From: RGIG1840 sp964626795
Lineage (GTDB): Bacteria; Bacillota_I; Bacilli_A; RF39; UBA660
Length of the DNA stretch: 9,421 bases
Assembly (NCBI GenBank): GCA_964626795.1
Contig: CAZVIQ010000032.1
Coordinates: 1 to 9,421 of the forward strand
Direction of reading: 5' to 3'
In this document: positions 1 to 6,932 of the stretch, in pieces
How positions within the stretch are numbered: position 1 is the stretch's first letter
How the letters are laid out: the number at the start of each line of letters is the position of its first letter
Notes under the pieces: generated by a model
Told to the model about the DNA's origin: nothing
Databases searched by the model: none
The model's input: the letters and a program-made list of their open reading frames with translations, nothing else
Made by a program: the position numbers and the translations under genes

Positions 1-183
1 AATATAACTAATTAAAAAGAATAAAAATGATATGATTTATACATTTTTAAAGTTGCATTTTAATTTTGTATAAAAATGTCAGTTCTTATGATAATATTTT
101 AACTAAAAAATTAGCCATGAAAGAATTTTATTTAAGGTATCATAAAGATATCATAAAATTTCTGCAATTTTTATCAAAAAAGG
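1..183. other. AT-rich non-coding region, no gene seen
   Basis: I see no convincing reading frame, RNA gene or terminator in the left part of this stretch. It is extremely AT-rich and interrupted by stops in all frames. Its right half (131-180) carries phased direct repeats that I list separately as a candidate control region for the plus-strand small RNA. A gene starting beyond the left edge could take its upstream region from here, but that cannot be judged. Confidence 0.6.
131..180 (+). promoter_or_regulatory. Phased direct repeats upstream of sRNA promoter (candidate activator site)
   Basis: TATCATAAA occurs at 138-146 and again at 149-157, exactly 11 bp apart. A one-mismatch copy, TATCAAAAA, lies at 172-180, 23 bp further on. 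Seen as 11-mers, 131-141 and 142-152 agree at 8 of 11 positions. The last copy ends 3 bp before the -35 box at 184. Direct repeats about one helical turn apart just upstream of a promoter are the usual layout for OmpR-type response regulators; the streptococcal CiaR site TTTAAG-N5-TTTAAG has the same 11-bp period, and TTTAAG itself occurs at 131-136. Binding by any regulator is inference. Confidence 0.4.
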
Positions 184-212
184 TTGACAAACATAGCTTT
201 TTACTTTAGTAT
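184..212 (+). promoter_or_regulatory. Sigma-A-type promoter of the small RNA
   Basis: A perfect -35 box TTGACA (184-189) is followed by a 17-bp spacer and the -10 box TAGTAT (207-212, 4 of 6 consensus). The sequence upstream is A/T-tract rich, like an UP element. Transcription should start near 216-219. No protein gene follows on this strand, so the promoter appears to serve the structured RNA at about 217-322. Confidence 0.7.
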
Positions 213-216
213 ATAG

Positions 217-322
217 ACTTACCAATTCACTTTAGGCGAATTGGTGCTAGTATCACACTAGCCAACCCCTTTTTATTCTTTTTTCCGGATAGTTCTCAGG
301 GGGAACTATCCATTTTTATTTC
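217..322 (+). ncRNA. Candidate small regulatory RNA, about 105 nt, family not recognised
   Basis: The stretch between a good promoter and an intrinsic terminator folds into three hairpins. Hairpin 1 has an 8-bp stem, ACCAATTC (221-228) with GAATTGGT (238-245), and a 9-nt loop. Hairpin 2 has a 6-bp stem, GCTAGT (246-251) with ACTAGC (257-262), stacked directly on hairpin 1. A C/U-rich unpaired run (263-286) containing CCCC and TTTTTTCC follows, then the terminator hairpin (287-311). There is no ATG and no usable reading frame, so it should act as RNA. The C/U-rich run could pair with Shine-Dalgarno sequences, as the C-rich motifs of Gram-positive sRNAs such as RsaE/RoxS do; I see no clear homology to those. 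It is not a leader, because the next gene is convergent. Its 5' end is estimated from the -10 box. Confidence 0.65.
287..322 (+). terminator. Intrinsic terminator of the small RNA
   Basis: A perfect 9-bp stem, GGATAGTTC (287-295) with GAACTATCC (303-311), has a 7-nt loop TCAGGGG and is followed by the U-rich tail ATTTTTATTTCT (311-322 region). On the opposite strand the stem is followed by A-rich sequence, so it acts only on the plus strand. The loop GGGG can pair with CCCC at 266-269, which may give the RNA a pseudoknot. Confidence 0.75.
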
Positions 323-331
323 TAAAATTAT

Positions 332-359
332 AAAGAACTCTTTTTTTTAAGAGTTCTTT
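332..359 (-). terminator. Terminator of the ABC-pgk-tpiA unit, probably bidirectional
   Basis: An 11-bp perfect stem, AAAGAACTCTT (332-342) with AAGAGTTCTTT (349-359), has a loop of six T. It begins directly after the tpiA stop codon. On the minus strand it is followed by TATAATTTTAG, a moderate U tract. On the plus strand it is followed by TTATTCTTTT, so it can also catch read-through from the small RNA. It insulates the two convergent units. Confidence 0.75.
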
Positions 360-360
360 T

Positions 361-1053
361 TTATTCTTTTAATATCGTTTTCAGTGTATTAATATCTGTA
401 CTATTTTTTCCTATGAGAACACCGTCTGTAAAGTTTAATATTTCTTCTATATTATCTTTACTTATTGACCCTCCATATAATACTTCCATTTGAATATTAT
501 ACTTCTTATCAAAATATTCTTTAATTTGTTTTGTAACATCTATTATTTTATCAATACATTGACTTTCATTTTCTATACTAAAGCTTGGTTCGTAAGCAAC
601 GATTAAATGATTAAGAGTATTTTCATTTACACTGTTTAAAAAATAATCAAGTTCTTTTTTTATATATTTAAAAGGATTTTTAGTAAGTTCCTTTTCACCT
701 ACACAAAGTATAGTATTAAAATTAGAACATAGACTTGTATTTAATTTTTCTTTTACTAGTTCACAGTTCTCAAATTCAAATCTTTTTCTTTCACTGTGCG
801 AAACCAAAGTATAGTTTATATCCATATATTTTAAAGATTCTAAATTAATTTCACCTGTATAAGATCCAAAGCTATAACTGTAGAAGTTCTGTGCTCCTAT
901 TTTCATTTTGCTTTTATTAAAAAGTGATAAGTAAATTATTGAAGGAAAAAGTATAAGTTCATACTTTGTTTCTATCTTTTCTATTTCCTTCTTATAATTT
1001 ACTATTTCATCATAATTCAAATAACTTTTATGGTTAAGAATTATTTTTTTCAT
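361..1053 (-). CDS. tpiA: Triosephosphate isomerase, short and divergent
   Basis: This cytoplasmic enzyme interconverts dihydroxyacetone phosphate and glyceraldehyde 3-phosphate. At 230 residues it is shorter than the usual ~250. The TIM-barrel landmarks are all visible: N7 and K9 (substrate lysine, in LNHKSYL), GAQNFY (53-58), YTGEI (65-69), the catalytic histidine H86 in VSHSER, ILCVGE (115-120), the catalytic base E155 in AYEP, YGGS (193-196) and the phosphate-binding GVLIGKNS (211-218). The flexible lid (loop 6), normally close to PVWAIGTGK, reads PSFSIENES here, so lid dynamics or rate may differ. The start ATG overlaps the pgk stop as ATGA, with GGAG 8 bases upstream inside pgk, which suggests translational coupling. 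It is the last gene of its unit. The catalytic residues make the assignment firm; full activity is inferred. Confidence 0.92.
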   Translation of the reverse strand: MKKIILNHKSYLNYDEIVNYKKEIEKIETKYELILFPSIIYLSLFNKSKMKIGAQNFYSYSFGSYTGEINLESLKYMDINYTLVSHSERKRFEFENCELVKEKLNTSLCSNFNTILCVGEKELTKNPFKYIKKELDYFLNSVNENTLNHLIVAYEPSFSIENESQCIDKIIDVTKQIKEYFDKKYNIQMEVLYGGSISKDNIEEILNFTDGVLIGKNSTDINTLKTILKE

Positions 1054-2183
1054 TCAGCATTCTCCAATGTTTTAAATTTATTACCACTTAGATATTCAAG
1101 TGTAGCGCCTCCGCCTGTTGATACGTAATAAAAATCTAAATTGTATTTATGTGCAGCACTTCCAGTATCTCCTCCAGCTATAACTACTTTTTTATTACTT
1201 TCATTTAAATATTCAAGCATTTCTTTAGTACCTGCTTCAAAAGTTGCTTCTTCAAACTTTCCTAAAGTACCATTCCAGATTACAAGACTACCTGATGTAA
1301 GTTCTTTTTTAAATAATTCTATTGTAAGTGGACCGATATCATATGCAAGTGCATCTAATTCATTTGCATTTTTTATCCCAGAATCAGTTAGGAAATCTAA
1401 AGGAAGTATTATTTTTTCTTTATATCTATTATAAAGATCTCTTATTTCATCAAGTTTTTCAAAATCTACAAAATTAGGTCCAACTTCTACTCCACTTGCT
1501 TTAAGAAAAGTAAATGCCATTACTCCACCTATTAACATTTTGCTTGAACTGTTTATTAAGTTTTGAACTACTGTTAATTTATCTTCAACTTTAGCACCGC
1601 CTAATATAACAATTTTATCTTGAGACTCCATTACTTCTTTAAGTATTTTAAGTTCTTTTTCAACTAAGAAACCTGCGTACGTTGGTAAATATTTACCTAT
1701 TCCATAAGTAGAAGCATGATTTCTGTGACATGAACCAAAGGCATCCAGAATAAATATTTCTCCCAGACTAGCCCAGTATTTAGATAATTCATCATCACAT
1801 TTACTTTCCAGCTCATTAGGAATATCTTCAAACCTTGTATTTTCCATAAGTAATATTTCACCAAAATTTAATAAATTTATTTTGCTTTCAAGTTCTCCAC
1901 CTCTAGTACTTCTGCTGAAATAAATATTCATATTTAAAAGTTCACCAAGTTTTTTTGATACAACGTCTAATGAGTTATTATCTTTATCCTCGATAGTTTT
2001 TACTTTACCAAGATGAGACATTAATATTATCTTGCAGTTATTTTCCAGTAAATATTTAATAGTATCTAAGCTTTCTTTTATTCTATTTTCATCTTCTATA
2101 ATTCCATTTTTAATAGGAACATTATAATCAACTCTGACAATTACTGTTTTTCCTTTTAAATCCGCTTCTTTAATTGTTTTCAT
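1050..2183 (-). CDS. pgk: Phosphoglycerate kinase
   Basis: This enzyme transfers phosphate from 1,3-bisphosphoglycerate to ADP, making ATP in lower glycolysis in the cytoplasm. At 377 residues it is slightly shorter than the usual ~390-400. The N-terminal substrate domain shows VRVDYNVP (16-23), SHLGK (56-60), ENTRFE (114-119) and DAFGSCHRNHAST (147-159). The C-terminal nucleotide domain shows LGGAKVEDK (194-202), IGGVMAFTFLKASG (218-231), DIGPLT (282-287), WNGTLGKFE (303-311), GGDTGSAA (337-344) and STGGGATLEYLSG (355-367). The hinge and the basic-patch arginines and histidines are in place. The start follows the upstream ABC gene by 7 bp, and its AGGAG (2188-2192) overlaps that gene's TAG stop. 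It ends in TGA and overlaps tpiA by 4 bp. gapA, the usual upstream partner, is absent. I saw no strong promoter in the end of the upstream gene. Confidence 0.96.
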   Translation of the reverse strand: MKTIKEADLKGKTVIVRVDYNVPIKNGIIEDENRIKESLDTIKYLLENNCKIILMSHLGKVKTIEDKDNNSLDVVSKKLGELLNMNIYFSRSTRGGELESKINLLNFGEILLMENTRFEDIPNELESKCDDELSKYWASLGEIFILDAFGSCHRNHASTYGIGKYLPTYAGFLVEKELKILKEVMESQDKIVILGGAKVEDKLTVVQNLINSSSKMLIGGVMAFTFLKASGVEVGPNFVDFEKLDEIRDLYNRYKEKIILPLDFLTDSGIKNANELDALAYDIGPLTIELFKKELTSGSLVIWNGTLGKFEEATFEAGTKEMLEYLNESNKKVVIAGGDTGSAAHKYNLDFYYVSTGGGATLEYLSGNKFKTLENAE

Positions 2184-2190
2184 TTTTCTC

Positions 2191-4638
2191 CTAATCTATA
2201 TCAATTCTACTTAAAATTTGTGCTGGAGTTCTCTTAATTGTATTAAATACTGGAATAAGCCCTACAGCGACATTAAATATAAACATAAGCGCTACTGATA
2301 GTCCGATAATTTTTATATTAAGCATATATAAGTCTGCAATATAAGACACTGTTATTAGTTTACTTATTATATAATACATAAATAGCATCCCTGTTAATCC
2401 TGCCATTGAGGTAATCGCGATTATTTCTCCATAGAACATTTTAAATATATCCATCTTCTTAACACCGATTGCTCTATAGATTCCAACTTCTTTTATTCTA
2501 GAAAGGAATGATGAACGAATCATTAAGAATATTTCAACAAATGATATAGTAAGCACAATTCCTGAAATTATAAGTGCAATATTAACACTTTCACTGATAG
2601 ACTTCTTGTAATCATTTCTTGCCTTTTCATATGTATCTTCAATATTCAAGTTAAGTTCTCTAAATACATTCAGAGTTCTTTCTTTATCTTTTGGATAAAT
2701 AGTAATATTTTCTTTAGTATTTATTACATTGTATTTTATTGTATTATTATTAACTAAATATTCATCACTTTTATATTTATCATAATAATATCCTACAACT
2801 AATAAATTTTTATCATTTACTTTTGCATTAATATATTTATTAAGTGGCATAGCATCTTTATTGGAAATATTAACAACCACCTCATAATCATTAGTAGGCC
2901 ATCTTCCTTTTTCTAAAGAAATACTATCCTGTCTAAGTGTGTAATCAATTACCTGTGCATTGTTCGTAGGTTCTTCAGCAATATCCATTCTGTAATAACC
3001 TCTTTCATACCACATATTAGAATTACTATTAGCAATTATGTTAATAAACTGAGATCTGTTAACATATATTGAAGGACTGTTTTCGTTACAAATTCCCACT
3101 ATTTTAAAAGCTTTCATATTATCGATGTAAACTTCTTTACCTAAAAACTTTTCATAGGTTCCATAACCCGCCTGTTTAGCATAGTTGTTTTCAAACAATC
3201 TATCTAATGAAAACTTATCTACAACAATTTCATATTCATTTGAAGGCATTACTCCACTTATTAAACTATTTTCATTTATAATTTCAATATCTGAAAGTGA
3301 ACCATTTAATGAATCCGTAACACTACTAGTTTGATAAAAATCAGTATATTTAACATTAAACATTACTTGACTATCACCTGGCATGATATAAAATACTTCC
3401 TCATTACCTTCATAAGATAAATAATCATCAACTTTAGTTTGTTTACTAATTATTTCTAAATAATTCTTATTAACTGTAACAAATTTTTCATCTTTTATAT
3501 TAGTAACACCAAATGCATTACTTATACTGTATAGTATGAACATGCCTGAAGCAAAAAAACCTGCCAATAATAACTTTTTTAAGAATGAATATTCAAACAC
3601 TTTTTTAAAACCATTTGTAATGGTAGTAATTGGATTTAAAATTGAAGCATACTTTAATTTTTTATTTCCAAATTCTTCTAAATGAAAATCATAATTTTCA
3701 TACTCTTTCTTATCAATTTTCTTATAATGATCATCTACAAACTCTATATTAGTAGATTCTTCAATTACTTCTACTTTTTCTTTAGTATTACTTTGAATAT
3801 ATATATTTCCATTTTTAATTACAATATCAACATTTAATATATCATCTTTATCTGAATAGTAATTTATTTTATAATTATTATCTGAAATAACTTTATGTGA
3901 TTCAAAGTCCTTTAAATAAATTTTATTATCTATTCTGTAATCAAGTTCATTATCATGCTTATTTTCTAAATCTGATTCTACTTTACCATCTTTAAGCTCT
4001 ATTATTCTTGAAGCATAGAAATGCGCTAACTCTTTTTCATGTGTTACAAGTAAAACTAGTTTCTCTTTTGAAATTGATTTAATTATATTCATTATTTCAA
4101 TTGTATTTTTTGAATCTAAATTTCCAGTTGGTTCATCTGCAATAATAATTGATGGATTTTTAACAATAGCTCTTGCAATTCCAACTCTTTGTCTTTCACC
4201 ACCTGAAAGCATAGCAGCAGGTCTGTTTTTATATCTATACATTCCTACTTTTTCAAGTACATAATTAACTCTTTTCTTTATTTCTTCTTTATCTTTAATA
4301 CCAAGCATTCTAAGAGGCAATGCTATATTGTTGAAAACTGATAAGTTATCAACAAGTAAGTAGTCCTGGAATATATATCCTATATTAAGATTTCTTATCT
4401 TATCAATTGAATGAGAAGTTCTTCTAGTTATCTTTTTACCATTAATAAAGATTTTACCCTTATTCACTCTATCAAGACCACCAACGGAATTTAATAGAGT
4501 TGTTTTACCACATCCACTTGGGCCGAGTAAAGCAACAAGTCCATTATCTCCAAATTCTAAAGAAGTGTTGTTTATAACATGAATTTGATTTTTCTTAAAT
4601 CTATTAAAGTATTTATTAACATTTTCTAATTTTATCAT
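2191..4638 (-). CDS. Fused ABC ATPase-permease, MacB-like (815 aa, long cytoplasmic linker)
   Basis: The order is that of MacB: ATPase, one membrane helix, a large outside domain, three helices. The ATPase has Walker A GPSGCGKT (39-46), Q-loop Q91, signature LSGGERQR (144-151), Walker B IIIADEP (164-170) and H-loop H200, so it should be active. Residues about 222-315 form a charged, strand-rich cytoplasmic insertion that the sister protein lacks. Membrane segments lie near 353-377, 685-708, 737-760 and 775-800. The FtsX-type coupling motif IKEVGIYRAIG is at 715-725. The outside domain (about 378-684) contains two copies of a G-x-x-P-x-N-x-Y-E-hydrophobic motif, at 462-472 and 578-588. The gene starts 2 bp after the stop of its neighbour (RBS GAGGTG inside it), so the two are probably co-translated and may form a heterodimer. 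The substrate is unknown; peptide or envelope stress export is only the family norm. Confidence 0.88.
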   Translation of the reverse strand: MIKLENVNKYFNRFKKNQIHVINNTSLEFGDNGLVALLGPSGCGKTTLLNSVGGLDRVNKGKIFINGKKITRRTSHSIDKIRNLNIGYIFQDYLLVDNLSVFNNIALPLRMLGIKDKEEIKKRVNYVLEKVGMYRYKNRPAAMLSGGERQRVGIARAIVKNPSIIIADEPTGNLDSKNTIEIMNIIKSISKEKLVLLVTHEKELAHFYASRIIELKDGKVESDLENKHDNELDYRIDNKIYLKDFESHKVISDNNYKINYYSDKDDILNVDIVIKNGNIYIQSNTKEKVEVIEESTNIEFVDDHYKKIDKKEYENYDFHLEEFGNKKLKYASILNPITTITNGFKKVFEYSFLKKLLLAGFFASGMFILYSISNAFGVTNIKDEKFVTVNKNYLEIISKQTKVDDYLSYEGNEEVFYIMPGDSQVMFNVKYTDFYQTSSVTDSLNGSLSDIEIINENSLISGVMPSNEYEIVVDKFSLDRLFENNYAKQAGYGTYEKFLGKEVYIDNMKAFKIVGICNENSPSIYVNRSQFINIIANSNSNMWYERGYYRMDIAEEPTNNAQVIDYTLRQDSISLEKGRWPTNDYEVVVNISNKDAMPLNKYINAKVNDKNLLVVGYYYDKYKSDEYLVNNNTIKYNVINTKENITIYPKDKERTLNVFRELNLNIEDTYEKARNDYKKSISESVNIALIISGIVLTISFVEIFLMIRSSFLSRIKEVGIYRAIGVKKMDIFKMFYGEIIAITSMAGLTGMLFMYYIISKLITVSYIADLYMLNIKIIGLSVALMFIFNVAVGLIPVFNTIKRTPAQILSRIDID

Positions 4639-4640
4639 TG

Positions 4641-6866
4641 TTACACCTCTTCCCTATAAGTATTCATGGCAGACTTCTTAAATAATTTTCTTGAAAATCT
4701 ATTCGCTATTAAATATGACATCAGAATAAGTATTACATAAATAAGAATGTAATTTCCTGCTGTTAAATATTCTATTAGTTTTCTAATATAATCAATTTTC
4801 AAGTACTCAAATTTAAATAATAATATAAATATTATATATATTAGAAAAGCCATATTGACTACTGCATAGAGTTCTATTTTTAAAAGACTGTTTGCAACTT
4901 TTTTAGAAGCTCCAAGTATCCTAATTGTTGAAAAGTAAATGTTTCTAGATTTTAAAATTAACTTAATTATGAAGTAACTTACAAAGAATAATACAGCCAT
5001 CAGAATTATTATAAAAACTGTTCTAACTATATCAAGTACCTGCTGTGAGCCTTCATATCTTACCATAGAGTCTTTTACATACATTGTAGATAAGCCTAAG
5101 TCTTTAAGACTATTTATAGTTTCATCTAAAGTTTTTACATCTTTTATAAATACACTGCTTTGATAATAATCATTTAAAAATAAATTATTATAATCTACTG
5201 GATTTATATAGAATTCTCCATTTCTAAAATCATATTCTTCCTTAGGCAAACCTGTTAGATTTTTAAAGTTGTTTTTATTATATACTCTGGTTATCTTAAT
5301 TTCTTTACTGTTTTTATAAAATAAATTTTCAATATTAACAGTCATGTAAGTTCCAGCGCATTTTTGCTTATAACAGAAGTAATCCATATCTTCAGTAATA
5401 TAAGCTTCTCCCATTGGAACATTATAGTTAGGTGTTACTTTATAATACGATGAATATTGATCTGATTTATAAATTGTATTGTTTATATTTGTTTCAATGG
5501 TGCTGTATTGCTGATTAGATAAAAGTTTTAAATCATTTAACACTTTGTCACTTATATAAAACTTCTGTTCATAATTATAATTTTCTTCTGTTAGTTTAAC
5601 CCCTACAATTTTTAACTTATATCCAACTGAACTCGAAGAATAATTCGATGCAATTTCATATTCTTTTTCTAAAAGTTCATCGAATGATCCCTGTTGAAAA
5701 ACATAAAAGTCTTTAGAAGCTTCTAAAATCATTTCATATTCATTTTCAGGCATTCTTCCATGATCTAGTTTACCTTCAAAGAAGTTAAGTCCTAGTGCAT
5801 TACCATAGAATGAGAAAAAGTCTGCATACACATTCATACTAACATCTAAGATTAAATCATCTTTTATTATTTTATCAATGTTACCCAGTTTCTCTATCTC
5901 TTCATAATCTACATCAGTAAACGGAGAATTATCAGCTTTCTTAATTACAATTCTTTTATCAGAAGTATTTCTAAAATAAGAATTATACCCTTCATTTGCA
6001 GCAGTCTCTCTCTGCTTTTGCAGCGAAGAATAAACTGATGTTATAGCAAAAGTTATAAATAAATATACCATAAATAAAAGCGCAAACTTAGTAGCTATGT
6101 TGAAAGTATTTCTAACTCCTATTTTAATTTTATTAAAGAATCTCATATTCTTATATTCATGAAATTCATATTTCTCTTTCTTAGGTTCTTCTTTTAAATA
6201 CTTGTCTTCCATAATTTTACCATCATGCATTTTTATATTTCTTGTAGCATATTCCTCTACTTGTTCATAGTTGTGCGTTACGACTATAACAAGTTTATCT
6301 TTTGATATTTCATATAATAATTTCAGTATCTCTTTAGCTGCTTTAGAATCAAGATTACCCGTTGGTTCATCAGCAACAATAATAGGAGTATCTTTAGCAA
6401 GTGCTCTTGCTATAGCAACTCTTTGCTTTTGACCTCCGGAAAGTCTAGATACTTTTTGTTTTTTAAATTCTAAAATTCCTACCTTCTCAAGTATTTCTAA
6501 AGCCTTTTTCTTACATTCTTTTTTCTTATATCCATTTAAAAGTAATATAAGCTCTACATTCTGGTATACAGTATAACTGTTTATCAAATTAAAATTTTGA
6601 AAGATATTTCCTATATATTTCTTTCTATATTCTTCAAATTCTGCATCTTGATAATGACTAGTCTCTTTGCCATTTATATACATTTCCCCTTCTTCATAAG
6701 TATCTAGTCCTGATATAACATTAAGTAAGGTGCTTTTACCACTTCCACTTTCACCGGTTATCGCTACAAACTCACCCATTTCAAAAGTTAAATTTACTTT
6801 TGTAAATCCTGTTGCAACTACTCCCTTATTATAGTAAAACTTAGAAACATTCTTTAATTTAAGCAT
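4641..6866 (-). CDS. Fused ABC ATPase-permease, MacB-like (741 aa)
   Basis: This is the first gene of the four-gene unit, with a strong RBS (GGGAGG, 6872-6877) and a promoter at 6894-6922. The N-terminal ATPase has Walker A GESGSGKST (38-46), Q90, signature LSGGQKQR (142-149), Walker B IIVADEP (162-168) and H198. A short charged linker (about 221-250) leads to the first membrane segment (about 258-280), an outside domain of ~330 residues, and three further segments (about 612-638, 662-686, 704-722). The coupling segment after the second helix, STIRILGASKK (646-656), matches the FtsX-family position. The outside domain has GRMPENEYEM (370-379), the motif that the next gene carries twice, and a close cysteine pair C498/C503 that could form a disulfide. 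It resembles the 815-residue neighbour in order and pre-membrane sequence (YEFHEY here, YDFHLEEF there), which suggests gene duplication and perhaps a heterodimer. The substrate is unknown. Confidence 0.88.
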   Translation of the reverse strand: MLKLKNVSKFYYNKGVVATGFTKVNLTFEMGEFVAITGESGSGKSTLLNVISGLDTYEEGEMYINGKETSHYQDAEFEEYRKKYIGNIFQNFNLINSYTVYQNVELILLLNGYKKKECKKKALEILEKVGILEFKKQKVSRLSGGQKQRVAIARALAKDTPIIVADEPTGNLDSKAAKEILKLLYEISKDKLVIVVTHNYEQVEEYATRNIKMHDGKIMEDKYLKEEPKKEKYEFHEYKNMRFFNKIKIGVRNTFNIATKFALLFMVYLFITFAITSVYSSLQKQRETAANEGYNSYFRNTSDKRIVIKKADNSPFTDVDYEEIEKLGNIDKIIKDDLILDVSMNVYADFFSFYGNALGLNFFEGKLDHGRMPENEYEMILEASKDFYVFQQGSFDELLEKEYEIASNYSSSSVGYKLKIVGVKLTEENYNYEQKFYISDKVLNDLKLLSNQQYSTIETNINNTIYKSDQYSSYYKVTPNYNVPMGEAYITEDMDYFCYKQKCAGTYMTVNIENLFYKNSKEIKITRVYNKNNFKNLTGLPKEEYDFRNGEFYINPVDYNNLFLNDYYQSSVFIKDVKTLDETINSLKDLGLSTMYVKDSMVRYEGSQQVLDIVRTVFIIILMAVLFFVSYFIIKLILKSRNIYFSTIRILGASKKVANSLLKIELYAVVNMAFLIYIIFILLFKFEYLKIDYIRKLIEYLTAGNYILIYVILILMSYLIANRFSRKLFKKSAMNTYREEV

Positions 6867-6893
6867 AGTTTCCTCCCATCTTCTTACTTTTAC

Positions 6894-6922
6894 ATTATAT
6901 CATTATTTTATTAATTTATGAA
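6894..6922 (-). promoter_or_regulatory. Promoter of the ABC-ABC-pgk-tpiA unit
   Basis: On the minus strand, a perfect -10 TATAAT (6899-6894) is preceded by TGA, giving the extended form TGN-TATAAT. The -35 TTCATA (6922-6917, 4 of 6) lies 17 bp upstream. Transcription would start near 6887, leaving a leader of about 20 nt that holds the GGGAGG ribosome site. The terminator at 6961-6981 lies upstream, so this promoter starts a separate unit. Confidence 0.7.
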
Positions 6923-6932
6923 TATCATTCAT
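6918..6932. promoter_or_regulatory. Inverted repeat overlapping the -35 box (candidate operator)
   Basis: ATGAAT and ATTCAT (6918-6923, 6927-6932) form a perfect 6-bp dyad around a 3-bp centre. It covers most of the -35 box at 6917-6922, so a bound dimer would block RNA polymerase. Repressor binding is inference. Palindromes are expected fairly often in DNA this AT-rich. Confidence 0.35.

Noticed and set aside
139..167. Minus-strand promoter TTGCAG-N17-TATGAT reading towards the left edge
   Set aside because: The spacing is right, but the -35 is poor (3 of 6), and TATGAT is simply the complement of the repeated ATCATA. No start codon with a ribosome site follows before the edge. It remains an alternative explanation for part of the repeats.
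217..322. Riboswitch, T-box or 6S RNA
   Set aside because: There is no downstream gene on the plus strand for a leader to control, no T-box or specifier sequence, and the element is too short and differently folded for 6S RNA.
1050..1053. UGA read as tryptophan (mycoplasma code)
   Set aside because: pgk ends at TGA just where family homology ends, and tpiA starts in the overlapping ATGA. Conserved tryptophans such as that in WNGTLGK are encoded with TGA acting as stop elsewhere.
1141..1434. Plus-strand open frame of 97 codons opposite pgk
   Set aside because: It lies wholly within pgk, which has all its motifs on the other strand. It has no ribosome site, and its composition is that of an antisense shadow.
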